From Coleofasciculus sp040219735 (GTDB taxonomy: Bacteria > Cyanobacteriota > Cyanobacteriia > Cyanobacteriales > Coleofasciculaceae), in assembly GCA_040219735.1 (NCBI GenBank), contig JAVJRX010000012.1: 64,000 nt of DNA; one strand, 5' to 3'. The translations under genes were made by a program, and so were the position numbers. Positions 48,290 to 57,095 of the stretch are shown here, one piece after another. The notes under the pieces are model-generated. The model made no database searches, was not told the DNA's origin, and saw only the letters and a list, made by a program, of their open reading frames with translations. Numbering within the stretch: position 1 is the first letter of the stretch; each line of letters starts with the position of its first letter.

Positions 48290-49709
48290 CTGACCCCATT
48301 CGTCACTATGCTGGAGATGGAATAGTTCCTAATTTTGCGGAAAAACGCGGAAATTAGTTTGTCAGAGTAATCTTGACTGGGTGAACTACTACACCCTCTA
48401 TCCCATTGCCAAAAGCATCTGGGACTACTTTGCGAATGATGTTGTAACTGCCGTTGATGTCGGCGTTGAATTTGATGCCGATTTTTGATTTGTACAACCC
48501 ACGCTTAACACGACGACCGCTAAATTTTACGGCTTTAGCCTCTGGGCTTCCGTGAACAGGAATAAAATCTCCATCCAGGAAACTAGCAACCGACGTATAA
48601 GATTCTTCGGTGATGATGACTTTTATACCAACCCGTTCAGCTTTATAGGTCAACATCTCGATAAATCTTGCATGGGGAACACTAGTAAAATTCTGATTAT
48701 TAGCCTTACCGATACGGATTACCTGCTTCCAGTTCTCGTTTTTGCCAATCACAAGAGTTGATATATTTTTCTCAACCAACTGGTTGATAATAAACCGACT
48801 GGATTTATGGAGATAGTCGTCAATCTTGAATCCTCGCTTGGTTGATAAACGCTGAATTCTATTTGACGTTTTTCTGTTTCCTTTGAGTTGAGATTGCCCT
48901 TCGGCTTTTTTCTTGTTGTAGTAATTGTTAACCGCCTTAACCGGTCTGCCGTTAATCAGGAAAGGGTTGAATCCTTTTTGATTTGAAGTTACAGCCGCTA
49001 AGTTGTTCAGTCCAATATCTATACCGGCTACCGCTTCACCGCTAACCAATTGCTGAATGGGTTGCTCATAAATCACCTCAACCACGTAGTAATTCAGGCG
49101 GGGAACAATTCTTACTTCATTGATATCCTGCTTGTTGCTAGATATCATAAGCTTTGTTCCCGATGGCTTAATCCATCCTTTTTTCAACTCTTTCGAGCTA
49201 ATAGCCTGGATGGTGTAAACCAGCAGATTACGCCCCTTCTCTTTATCTTTATACTTGGGAAGCTTGGGCTTGCCCAAGAATAAGACAGGGTTTTTATTGT
49301 ATGCCTTATTAGCTTCTTTCCATGCTTTCCAGTTCCTGTCCAAGCACCGCAGGACTTGTTGAGAGACTTTGCGAGGTAAGGCACAATAAGACTCCTCTAG
49401 TCGCATCCGAGATGCCATCTCGTTGTAGGAGAGGATTTGGTTGGTTTTAAAGAAGTGTTGACGAATTTCGTAATTGGCTCGGTTGTAAAGATTTTTAGAC
49501 TTGAATGCCAAATCATCAATCTCTTTCCATTCTCGACTTCCTTTACGAACTACGTGCTTCTCAACAAGTCTCATTGTCTTCCTATGATTGCAGCTCGTTA
49601 ATGACTTTTTCCGTCTTACGCTAACTGACGCCTTGTGATGAGAGCGTAATCCGATAATTTCATGCGGTAATCTTATCGACTTATGTATATAGTACCGCAG
49701 ATTACCGCA
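48290..49709 (-). mobile_element. IS200/IS605-group element with TnpB only
   Basis: The tnpB gene is bounded upstream by a 10-bp perfect inverted repeat, GCGGTAATCT/AGATTACCGC (49664-49708), a hairpin end typical of the group. The downstream side has the related TTTCCGCG...CCGCAAAA stretch. No tnpA is present, so mobility would need help in trans. Outer limits are approximate. Confidence 0.55.
48354..49574 (-). CDS. tnpB: TnpB (OrfB) RNA-guided nuclease of IS605 type
   Basis: 406 residues from the ATG at 49574 (MRLVEKHVVRKG); the open frame runs further upstream but that region is the element's hairpin end. The RuvC-like triad is visible: AGIDIGLNNLAAVTS (Asp), LVIGKNENWKQ (Glu) and KFNADINGSYNI (Asp). 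There is no four-cysteine zinc finger; the corresponding region reads TEESYTSVASFLDGD, as in the HARF-like OrfB group. TnpB uses a guide RNA transcribed from the element's 3' end, which would lie near 48290-48400. Confidence 0.88.
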   Translation of the reverse strand: MRLVEKHVVRKGSREWKEIDDLAFKSKNLYNRANYEIRQHFFKTNQILSYNEMASRMRLEESYCALPRKVSQQVLRCLDRNWKAWKEANKAYNKNPVLFLGKPKLPKYKDKEKGRNLLVYTIQAISSKELKKGWIKPSGTKLMISSNKQDINEVRIVPRLNYYVVEVIYEQPIQQLVSGEAVAGIDIGLNNLAAVTSNQKGFNPFLINGRPVKAVNNYYNKKKAEGQSQLKGNRKTSNRIQRLSTKRGFKIDDYLHKSSRFIINQLVEKNISTLVIGKNENWKQVIRIGKANNQNFTSVPHARFIEMLTYKAERVGIKVIITEESYTSVASFLDGDFIPVHGSPEAKAVKFSGRRVKRGLYKSKIGIKFNADINGSYNIIRKVVPDAFGNGIEGVVVHPVKITLTN

Positions 49710-49722
49710 ATTTTCCGTATTC

Positions 49723-50601
49723 TTAATAAATGAAAACAATACCTTGGGAACTGAAGTCGTCTATTGTACGGCGTTGAGTCCGTTGGTACACTTGTCCTTT
49801 TACCGGGAGAGGTTTCATTCCCTGGGTAACCTGATTCAGCCACCACACGTCTTGAGTTTGCACCGCTTCAAAGCCGGCTGAACCCATCCAAGCGTCTACG
49901 CTATCGGTGGCGTAAGCTTTAATATAGGGTTCTTCAAACACCTCCGTTAACCAGTTTACTTGACGCAATGTTCGCTGATTGCCATCGAGAATCAGAACTT
50001 GTCCGCCTCCCTTGAGGAGTCGGAAGCTTTCCCGCAGAATCGACTTTGCCACGGCTGGGGGGGTTTCGTGGAATAATAGGGAGGCGGTTACCAGGTCAAA
50101 AGACGCCTCTGGCAAACCTGTCTCTTCCGCTTTGCCATGACGCCATTGAATCTCTACCCCGGCGGCTTTGGCTTTGCGTTCTGCCATGACTAACATATAA
50201 GGTGATAAATCTAAACCGATTACCTCAGCTTGAGGAAACGCCTGTTTTAACAGTAGGGTAGTTGAACCCGTACCGCAGCCTAAATCCAGAATCCGTCGCG
50301 GTGTTCCCTGGATGCGATCGATTAACCCCTGGCGTACCCAGGTTTCATTGGGAGGTAAAGCGTATTGAGTTATCGGATCGTAAGTCGTTGCTGCACCACC
50401 ATTCAGGTAACCCCCTTCAATACCGTGGAAGTTCTGACTCTTGTAGTAATCAGGGTAAACCAACTCAGGTGTCGAGACGCGATCGCTCTCTTGTTCCCAG
50501 TCAATACTCTCATAAAGCTGGCGCAGTTGCTCTCCGTCGATCAATACGCCAACGATGGGTTGTAAGAATCGCTCCCAAAGCGTGTCTTTGCGACTTACCA
50601 T
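49723..50601 (-). CDS. Class I SAM-dependent methyltransferase
   Basis: 292 residues. SAM-binding motif I is ILDLGCGTGSTTLLL (about 109-123), followed by VIGLDLSPYMLVMAE, a GKAEETGLPEASFDLVTAS block and LLKGGGQVLILDGNQ. The N-terminal 90 residues (VLIDGEQLRQLYESIDW, YYKSQNFHGIEGGYLNG) appear to be a substrate-binding part found in some cyanobacterial methyltransferases. Substrate not assignable. The gene ends just beyond the TnpB element's hairpin. Confidence 0.86.
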   Translation of the reverse strand: MVSRKDTLWERFLQPIVGVLIDGEQLRQLYESIDWEQESDRVSTPELVYPDYYKSQNFHGIEGGYLNGGAATTYDPITQYALPPNETWVRQGLIDRIQGTPRRILDLGCGTGSTTLLLKQAFPQAEVIGLDLSPYMLVMAERKAKAAGVEIQWRHGKAEETGLPEASFDLVTASLLFHETPPAVAKSILRESFRLLKGGGQVLILDGNQRTLRQVNWLTEVFEEPYIKAYATDSVDAWMGSAGFEAVQTQDVWWLNQVTQGMKPLPVKGQVYQRTQRRTIDDFSSQGIVFIY

Positions 50602-51184
50602 AAGTTTAATCTCTAATGCTACTTGTTTAACTTATTGTAATAATTTTGGCGCTTCTGAGCAGAACATCCCGATTTGGGTATGTCTTAGACCACCAATTCA
50701 GTACTTGATCTTGACAAAGGCAACGTTTTGTGAAAATTAACATCCCCACTAGAAAAAGAGCAAGTAAGTACCTGGACATAAATTTTGTTAACTAAGTTAA
50801 GAATTGTAAAACCCCTCAATCTCTGACTATGCCCTGTGAAGAGTTCCCCCATCTCAACCGTCAAGTTGAATTTTGTCGGACTACTTATGAATAATGATAC
50901 CTAACTAATAATTGCAGTTTGGCAGTTTTTCTCCGGAAAAAGAATGGTTTTCCACCACAATGTTGGTGATTTAAATCACTGTATTAAGTTGATCGATTTC
51001 ATCAAATTAATACTACATGGCTCACCCTCAGAGCTGATTATAATCAAAACTCTAGATGATTTAACTCTCTATAAAGAGTGGAATATATCGGTAAAGTTAT
51101 AAGTGGGAATCAAGAAAAGGTTTATCTCTCAACCTTCAGGTTCTCCATCTATTTAATTCCTCGAAATCAGGACACCAGCCGATA
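50602..51184. other. 583-base spacer, no gene seen
   Basis: Only short, non-protein-like frames on both strands. AT content is high from about 50880 to 51100. I see no structured RNA or clear repeat. Confidence 0.35.
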
Positions 51185-51436
51185 ATGATTACCTTTTCCC
51201 TCGAACCCAATTCTGTGTCTGCATCTAAGCCCTGGAAGCTGCAAATCTGGCTCTCGCCTAAATCCCAGGCGATTTACTACCTGCATGACCCCCAACAAGC
51301 ACAGTCAATACTCGAATTTATTCTTGCCAAGAACAATTCTCAAATCAAAGAACAAGGGGAGTTATCCTTTGCTGGCTTAATTCCCCGTTCATTAGCATCT
51401 CATCAGCCTTTACAAGCTAACGCTTGTGTTTGTTAA
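51185..51436 (+). CDS. Possible small protein, hypothetical
   Basis: 83 residues, soluble, starting MITFSLEPNSVSASKPWKLQ with a central helix (AQSILEFILAKNNSQIKE) and ending in NACVC. No recognised family. Coding character is plausible (balanced composition, a continuous frame) but there is no strong ribosome-binding site. Confidence 0.4.
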   Translation: MITFSLEPNSVSASKPWKLQIWLSPKSQAIYYLHDPQQAQSILEFILAKNNSQIKEQGELSFAGLIPRSLASHQPLQANACVC

Positions 51437-51562
51437 AGTCTTTGGAGAAATCTCAATGACCCGTCAACCATCAATCGTCAATCCTAACCAAAATCATCGT
51501 TATTTCTGATAAAGTCCTAACCGAATTGCTTGGAGATGCCGCAAGTTTTCAGGTAAAAATTC

Positions 51563-52081
51563 ATGGCTGCCAACAACAAATACTCCTCTAGGACTCAATC
51601 CTGTGTTAATTGCAATGCAGCTAAAGGTCATGAAGAACTAATTTTTAGTGATTATTACTGGTCTGACAGGGACAATACAGCCCGTGAATTTGAATATCTT
51701 GAAAATGGCAATGTCTGTGTGAATCCTAGCCTAAATGAGTCTGAGCAGAAACAAGCCCAAAGAACACTTGAATTAATAGGTTTAGATAGATTTCCCGGTC
51801 ATCCTAAATTTTCCCCAAGAGATAATCGCTGGTCTCAGCGTCTGGATACTTGGGGCATAGCAAAAAGAAAATTTAAGCAACTTAAAGAAAATGATACGCC
51901 AGATAAGCGTGATGATATTGTGGAGTTGGCTCAAGCTAAAGGATTTTGGTCGGTATGGATGACTGTTTTTCGGGAAGACACTGATATGTTGAAGCGGTTT
52001 ATTCATGCTTTTGAGGGAACTTGCCAGTCCTGTTTTAATGACCAGTTTCAGCCAATCCCTCGCCCAGGTGGGGCGCTGTGA
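51563..52081 (+). CDS. HNH-like protein lacking its N-terminal half
   Basis: 172 residues. SCVNCNAAKGHEEL resembles the second half of a CxxC-type HNH nuclease (…NLxxSCxxCNxxKG…), followed by RDNTAREFEYLENGNVCVNP, AQRTLELIGLDRFPGHPKF and RWSQRLDTWGIAKRKFKQLK, which also occur in HNH proteins of defence loci. The first His-rich strand-helix of the fold should precede SCVNC, but only 13 residues are present, and upstream DNA does not encode it in frame. A C-terminal CQSC could bind metal. It is probably a truncated gene. Confidence 0.5.
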   Translation: MAANNKYSSRTQSCVNCNAAKGHEELIFSDYYWSDRDNTAREFEYLENGNVCVNPSLNESEQKQAQRTLELIGLDRFPGHPKFSPRDNRWSQRLDTWGIAKRKFKQLKENDTPDKRDDIVELAQAKGFWSVWMTVFREDTDMLKRFIHAFEGTCQSCFNDQFQPIPRPGGAL

Positions 52082-52119
52082 ATCCATCCGTGTCAACTAT
52101 CCGCCAAGCCACGTTTGTT

Positions 52120-52180
52120 GGGGCGGGTTTAGTCACATCTGGGTCAACAAAGAAAGGATAGCAGTAAAACCCGCCCCTAC
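52120..52180. repeat. Hairpin repeat upstream of purL
   Basis: Arms GGGGCGGGTTTA and AAAACCCGCCCCTA around about 35 bases. The same unit is found in frame in the P-type ATPase gene at 30040-30102. Here it lies about 85 bases before the purL start. Confidence 0.65.
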
Positions 52181-52264
52181 AGTCTGTGACTTAAAACTAT
52201 CTTGTACTAGCCAGACCCCCATTAATCGATACAATTATCCCTGTGCCATTTGTACAAGGGTTCC

Positions 52265-54613
52265 ATGTCTACTCTATCCTCTGCCCCCTTTTCCCCCGAA
52301 GAAATCGCCGCTGAAGGTATCAAGCCGGACGAATATGCGGAAATCGTTAAACGCCTAGGGCGTCACCCCAATAAAGCTGAACTGGGGATGTTCGGCGTCA
52401 TGTGGTCGGAACATTGCTGCTATAAGAACTCCCGCCCTCTCCTCAAACAATTCCCCACCACCGGAAAACGTATCCTCGTCGGTCCGGGTGAAAATGCTGG
52501 CGTGGTAGACTTAGGCGAAGGACTCCAACTCGCCTTTAAAATCGAATCCCATAACCACCCCTCCGCTGTGGAACCTTATCAAGGTGCAGCTACAGGCGTT
52601 GGCGGCATTCTGCGGGATATCTTTACCATGGGGGCGCGTCCCATTGCGGTTTTGAATTCCCTGCGCTTCGGTTCCCTGGATAATCCCCGCACCCGACGAT
52701 TATTTACGGGTGTCGTGGCGGGTATTTCTGGGTATGGCAACTCCGTCGGTGTTCCCACTGTTGGCGGTGAGGTTTACTTTGACCCCGCTTATACCGGGAA
52801 TCCCCTGGTCAATGTGATGGCGCTGGGATTGATGGAAACCCCAGAAATTGTTAAATCTGGGGCGTCAGGAATTGGTAATCCCGTGTTATATGTGGGTTCC
52901 ACCACAGGGCGAGATGGCATGGGGGGTGCCAGTTTTGCCAGTGCAGAACTCACTGATAAATCCATGGATGACCGCCCAGCGGTGCAGGTGGGAGACCCCT
53001 TCTTAGAAAAATGCCTGATTGAAGCCTGTCTAGAAGCCTTTAAAACAGGGGCGGTAGTCGCCGCACAGGATATGGGGGCGGCGGGAATTACCTGTTCCAC
53101 CTCGGAAATGGCAGCTAAAGGGGGTGTGGGAATTGAATTGGATTTAGATTTAATCCCAGTCCGAGAAACGGGAATGGTTCCCTATGAATATTTACTCTCG
53201 GAATCCCAGGAACGGATGCTATTTGTGGCACATAAGGGACGAGAACAGGAGTTAATTGATATTTTCCACCGTTGGGAACTTCAGGCGGTTGTCGCGGGTA
53301 CAGTGATTGCAGAACCGATTGTGCGGATTTTGTTTCAGGGTGAAGTGGCGGCGGAAATCCCAGCCACGGCGTTATCGGATAATACGCCGATTTATTATCG
53401 AGATGTTTTGACCGAAGCGCCGGAGTATGCTAAGAAAGCTTGGCAATGGACTGTTGATACATTACCCAGTTGTACCAGTACGGGAATCGAATTTTCTGGT
53501 GAGGCTAAATCCTGGAGTGATATTCTCCTACAACTGTTGGATACACCAACCATCGCCTCAAAACGCTGGGTCTATCGTCAGTATGACCATCAGGTGCAAA
53601 ATAACACAGTGATGCTTCCCGGTGGTGCAGATGCGGCAATCATCCGATTACGTTCTCCGGAATCGAGGCGACATTCCCAATCCGGTGTCGCGGCTACAGT
53701 AGATTGTAATTCTCGCTATGTTTATCTTGACCCTTATGAAGGGGCAAAGGCGGTGGTTGCAGAAGCGGCACGAAATTTAAGCTGTGTGGGTGCAGAACCT
53801 ATCGCCGTCACCGATAATCTGAATTTTGGTTCACCAGAAAAGCCGATAGGATACTGGCAACTGGCATCGGCTTGTCAGGGTATCGCCGAGGCTTGTACAG
53901 AATTAGCGACGCCCGTAACGGGGGGAAATGTCTCTCTGTATAACGAAACCTTGGATAGCCAGGGAACTCCCCAACCGATTTATCCTACGCCGGTGATTGG
54001 TATGGTGGGGATGATTCCGGATTTGAGTCAGATTTGTGCTCAAGGATGGCAGCGTGAAGGCGATTTAATTTACTTATTGGGATTACCGTTAACTGTAACC
54101 ACGCCTCATCTCAGCTTAGGGGCTTCAGAATACTTGAGTGCGATTCATGGGGTTGTGGCGGGGAAACCCCCCATCGTGGATTTTGAGTTAGAACGTCGGG
54201 TGCAAGCCGCTTGTCGTCAGGGAATTCGGGGGACTTTCCTGCGTTCGGCACATGATTGTGCTGAGGGAGGATTGGCGGTGGCGCTAGCGGAATGTTGTAT
54301 TTCTGGAGGATTGGGGGCAGAGATTGAATTAGGACTAGCTGAGGCGTCTCTAGAACGGCGTTGGGATGAGATACTATTTGGAGAAAGTGCCAGTCGGATT
54401 CTGGTGTCGGTGAAGCCAGAAGCCCAAGCTGATTGGGAGGCTTACCTAAAGGACTATTTAGGGGAATCTGCCCAGGGTTGGCAACGGTTGGGGACGGTTA
54501 AATCTCTCTCTCAAGGATTAAAAATTTCTATCCCCAACCATCCTCCCCTAATTAACGCTACGATCGCAGATATGAGCGATCGCTTCTTTAATGCCCTAGA
54601 ACGTCGCTTGTAG
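52265..54613 (+). CDS. purL: Phosphoribosylformylglycinamidine synthase subunit PurL
   Basis: 782 residues from the ATG at 52265, with AAGGG upstream; an earlier TTG at 52250 is less likely. Small-type PurL features: MWSEHCCYKNSRPLLKQFPT, GIESHNHPSAVEPYQGAATG-like KIESHNHPSAVEPYQGAATG, GVGGILRDIFTMGARP, DMGAAGITCSTSEMAAKGG and a second ATP-binding half ending HDCAEGGLAVALAE. It converts FGAR to FGAM with PurS and PurQ in purine synthesis. purF follows 172 bases on. Confidence 0.97.
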   Translation: MSTLSSAPFSPEEIAAEGIKPDEYAEIVKRLGRHPNKAELGMFGVMWSEHCCYKNSRPLLKQFPTTGKRILVGPGENAGVVDLGEGLQLAFKIESHNHPSAVEPYQGAATGVGGILRDIFTMGARPIAVLNSLRFGSLDNPRTRRLFTGVVAGISGYGNSVGVPTVGGEVYFDPAYTGNPLVNVMALGLMETPEIVKSGASGIGNPVLYVGSTTGRDGMGGASFASAELTDKSMDDRPAVQVGDPFLEKCLIEACLEAFKTGAVVAAQDMGAAGITCSTSEMAAKGGVGIELDLDLIPVRETGMVPYEYLLSESQERMLFVAHKGREQELIDIFHRWELQAVVAGTVIAEPIVRILFQGEVAAEIPATALSDNTPIYYRDVLTEAPEYAKKAWQWTVDTLPSCTSTGIEFSGEAKSWSDILLQLLDTPTIASKRWVYRQYDHQVQNNTVMLPGGADAAIIRLRSPESRRHSQSGVAATVDCNSRYVYLDPYEGAKAVVAEAARNLSCVGAEPIAVTDNLNFGSPEKPIGYWQLASACQGIAEACTELATPVTGGNVSLYNETLDSQGTPQPIYPTPVIGMVGMIPDLSQICAQGWQREGDLIYLLGLPLTVTTPHLSLGASEYLSAIHGVVAGKPPIVDFELERRVQAACRQGIRGTFLRSAHDCAEGGLAVALAECCISGGLGAEIELGLAEASLERRWDEILFGESASRILVSVKPEAQADWEAYLKDYLGESAQGWQRLGTVKSLSQGLKISIPNHPPLINATIADMSDRFFNALERRL

Positions 54614-54785
54614 TCGTGTTGAGCCAGTCGCGGCTGACTAATGACCAATGATTAATGAGGCATGAGCCATGACTCACAAATTAATGGTATCGTTAAGGAA
54701 TCGTTAAGTTTAATTAACGATTCCCGATTAATTTGCATTAATACAAGTCGAACTGACTGCCACTATCAGGAGTACGCCAATACCC

Positions 54786-56279
54786 ATGATTCTCCAGCCA
54801 CCCCACTCCTCTATCCCCAATTCTGCCCAATCTGATGAGATTGTCAGCCAACGCCCCGACAAACCTGAAGAAGCTTGCGGGGTTTTTGGTATCTATGCAC
54901 CGGAAGAAGATGTCGCGAAGCTAACTTATTTTGGTTTGTTTGCCCTGCAACATCGGGGTCAAGAATCAGCGGGGATTGCCACCTTTGAGGGAGAACAGGT
55001 GCATCTCTATAAGAATATGGGACTTGTCTCCCAAGTCTTTAACGAAGAGATTTTGAACCAAATGCCCGGAACAATAGCGGTGGGTCATACCCGTTACTCG
55101 ACAACCGGGTCGAGTCGGGTTGTCAATGCCCAACCGGCTGTGGTGAATACCCGCTTAGGTTCTTTAGCTTTAGCACATAATGGTAACTTAGTCAATACCA
55201 GCGAGTTGCGAACAAATTTACAAAACCGCAACTATGATGAGTTTGTCACCACGACAGATTCTGAAATGATTGCCATTGCAATCGGTGCTGAAGTAGATCA
55301 AGGTAAGGAGTGGCTAGACGGGGCGATTAGTGCGTTTAACCTCTGTCAAGGTGCCTATAGTTTGGTGATTGGTACACCAGAGGGGATGATGGGAGTGCGT
55401 GACCCCCATGGCGTGCGTCCTTTAGTGATTGGTACCTTAGGTACGAATCCGGTGCGCTATGTTTTAGCCTCAGAAACCTGTGGGTTAGATATTATTGGTG
55501 CAGAATACTTGCGGGATGTCGAACCAGGAGAATTGGTTTGGATTACCGAAGCGGGGATGGCGTCGTTCCACTGGAGTCGTAAGCCAGAACGTAAGCTATG
55601 TATTTTTGAAATGATTTATTTTGCCCGACCGGATAGCGTGATGCAGGATGAAAGCATCTATAGCTATCGGCTGCGTTTGGGGCGTCAATTGGCAAAAGAA
55701 GCACCAACTGAGGCAGATATGGTGATTGCGGTGCCGGATTCGGGTGTACCAGCGGCGATTGGCTTTTCTCAGGAGTCGGGAATTCCCTACGCCGAGGGGT
55801 TGATTAAAAATCGCTATGTGGGTCGCACCTTTATCCAACCGACGCAAACTATGCGAGAGGCGGGGATTCGGATGAAACTGAATCCTTTGAAAGATGTTCT
55901 TATGGGTAAGCGAGTGATTATTGTGGACGATTCGATTGTCCGGGGAACCACGAGTCGGAAGATTGTCAAAGCGTTACGGGATGCGGGTGCTACTGAGGTT
56001 CACATGCGCGTTTCTGCACCACCGGTGACTCATCCGTGTTTCTATGGAATTGATACCGATTCTCAAGACCAGCTAATCGCGGCAACCAAGTCTGTTGATG
56101 AAATCGCTGCACAAATTGGTGTGGATTCCTTGGCGTATGTGAGTTGGGATGGTATGATGCTGGCGACTCAAGACAATGCTAATACCTTCTGTTCGGCTTG
56201 TTTCACCGGAGATTATCCGATTCCGGTTCCCGAACAGCTTAAGCGGTCTAAGTTGATACTGGAAGAAGCGAAGGTTTAA
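54786..56279 (+). CDS. purF: Amidophosphoribosyltransferase
   Basis: 497 residues. A 30-residue propeptide is removed to expose the N-terminal nucleophile Cys31 (EEA-CGVFGIY). The glutaminase half has LFALQHRGQESAGIATFEG and VGHTRYSTTG; the phosphoribosyltransferase half has the PRPP loop RVIIVDDSIVRGTTSRK. Cysteines in THPCFYG and FCSACFTG are consistent with the Fe-S-containing PurF type. It makes phosphoribosylamine, the first committed step of purine synthesis. AGGAG lies 13 bases before the ATG. Confidence 0.97.
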   Translation: MILQPPHSSIPNSAQSDEIVSQRPDKPEEACGVFGIYAPEEDVAKLTYFGLFALQHRGQESAGIATFEGEQVHLYKNMGLVSQVFNEEILNQMPGTIAVGHTRYSTTGSSRVVNAQPAVVNTRLGSLALAHNGNLVNTSELRTNLQNRNYDEFVTTTDSEMIAIAIGAEVDQGKEWLDGAISAFNLCQGAYSLVIGTPEGMMGVRDPHGVRPLVIGTLGTNPVRYVLASETCGLDIIGAEYLRDVEPGELVWITEAGMASFHWSRKPERKLCIFEMIYFARPDSVMQDESIYSYRLRLGRQLAKEAPTEADMVIAVPDSGVPAAIGFSQESGIPYAEGLIKNRYVGRTFIQPTQTMREAGIRMKLNPLKDVLMGKRVIIVDDSIVRGTTSRKIVKALRDAGATEVHMRVSAPPVTHPCFYGIDTDSQDQLIAATKSVDEIAAQIGVDSLAYVSWDGMMLATQDNANTFCSACFTGDYPIPVPEQLKRSKLILEEAKV

Positions 56280-56319
56280 GCAAATCACGAAGAAAATTTC
56301 TTGCTTTTTGCTATAAATC

Positions 56320-56574
56320 GGGCGCACGCTCCGTCATTGGTGTTAACTTAAGCTTAAAACGAAAGCAATACCTTTATGCTAACCCCTCCCTAACCCTCCC
56401 CTTTGTAAGGGGAGGGAACAGGGGGTAAGGAGGAAACGAAGAAATCAAATGGCTTTGATTTCCCCCCTTAGCAAGGGGGGATTAAGGGGGGTTATTTTTA
56501 AAGCCGCGAGATTCTTTCGTCTCACTTAGCTTGTGTTTCCTCTTAAGTTGACACGGATGACGCTCCGTGCGCCT
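56320..56574. mobile_element. MITE-like element with terminal inverted repeats
   Basis: Left end GGGCGCACGCTCCGTCATTG, then GTGTTAACTTAAG. The right end is its imperfect reverse complement, CTTAAGTTGACACGGATGAC then GCTCCGTGCGCCTC. The inside is filled by CCTCCCC/GGGGAGG and CCCCCTTA/GGGGGG hairpins and has no gene. A partial inverted copy lies at 58686-58814. Confidence 0.65.
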
Positions 56575-57095
56575 CTATTGTTTTCGGGCGTGAGGGTCAT
56601 TTGTAAACCTGAGTTCAAAGCATTAATGGCTAAGGGTGTTTGCAGTGTGCAGCAAACCCTATAGCAACCGCCATAGCGGTTAGGACACATCATTTATAGC
56701 GGTTTCGGCTGCAATAGGGTACAACATCAATCTCCAACATCTCAGAAATTAGTTTCTTCATTGCTGCTACTGTACTTCATGACATCTGGAACAACAGTTT
56801 GTGTGTCCTTTTAGAAATATTTTTTTTTGTAGTCAACATTACAGTTTTTGTCAATTCTTTGAATGTTTAGGGTGTGAATTGACTTTCAATAACGAATATG
56901 ATAAAGATAGACGATATTGATTGCGTCTTTACAGCAGACAATCAACTTACCAAATTCTATAGGGTTTACAAATAATTTGTAAACCAAAAAAGGTCTACAA
57001 GCCTTATTGTTGAAAACGCTATCTATAGTCAACTACCAGGGTCACTCCTTGATGAGTGGACTAGATAAAAAAACATGTTAAGGAGTCAAATATAG
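56575..57095 (+). promoter_or_regulatory. Upstream region of the amidotransferase-like gene
   Basis: 521 bases with no gene. It holds a short palindrome around GCAACCGCCATAGCGGTTA and becomes AT-rich from 56810. A repeated ...TTTGTAAACC/TTTACAAAT... motif lies at about 56965-56990. AAGGAG sits 10 bases before the ATG at 57096. Confidence 0.4.

Noticed and set aside
49574..49739. N-terminal extension of TnpB
   Set aside because: These codons cover the element's hairpin end; the conserved protein starts at MRLVEK.
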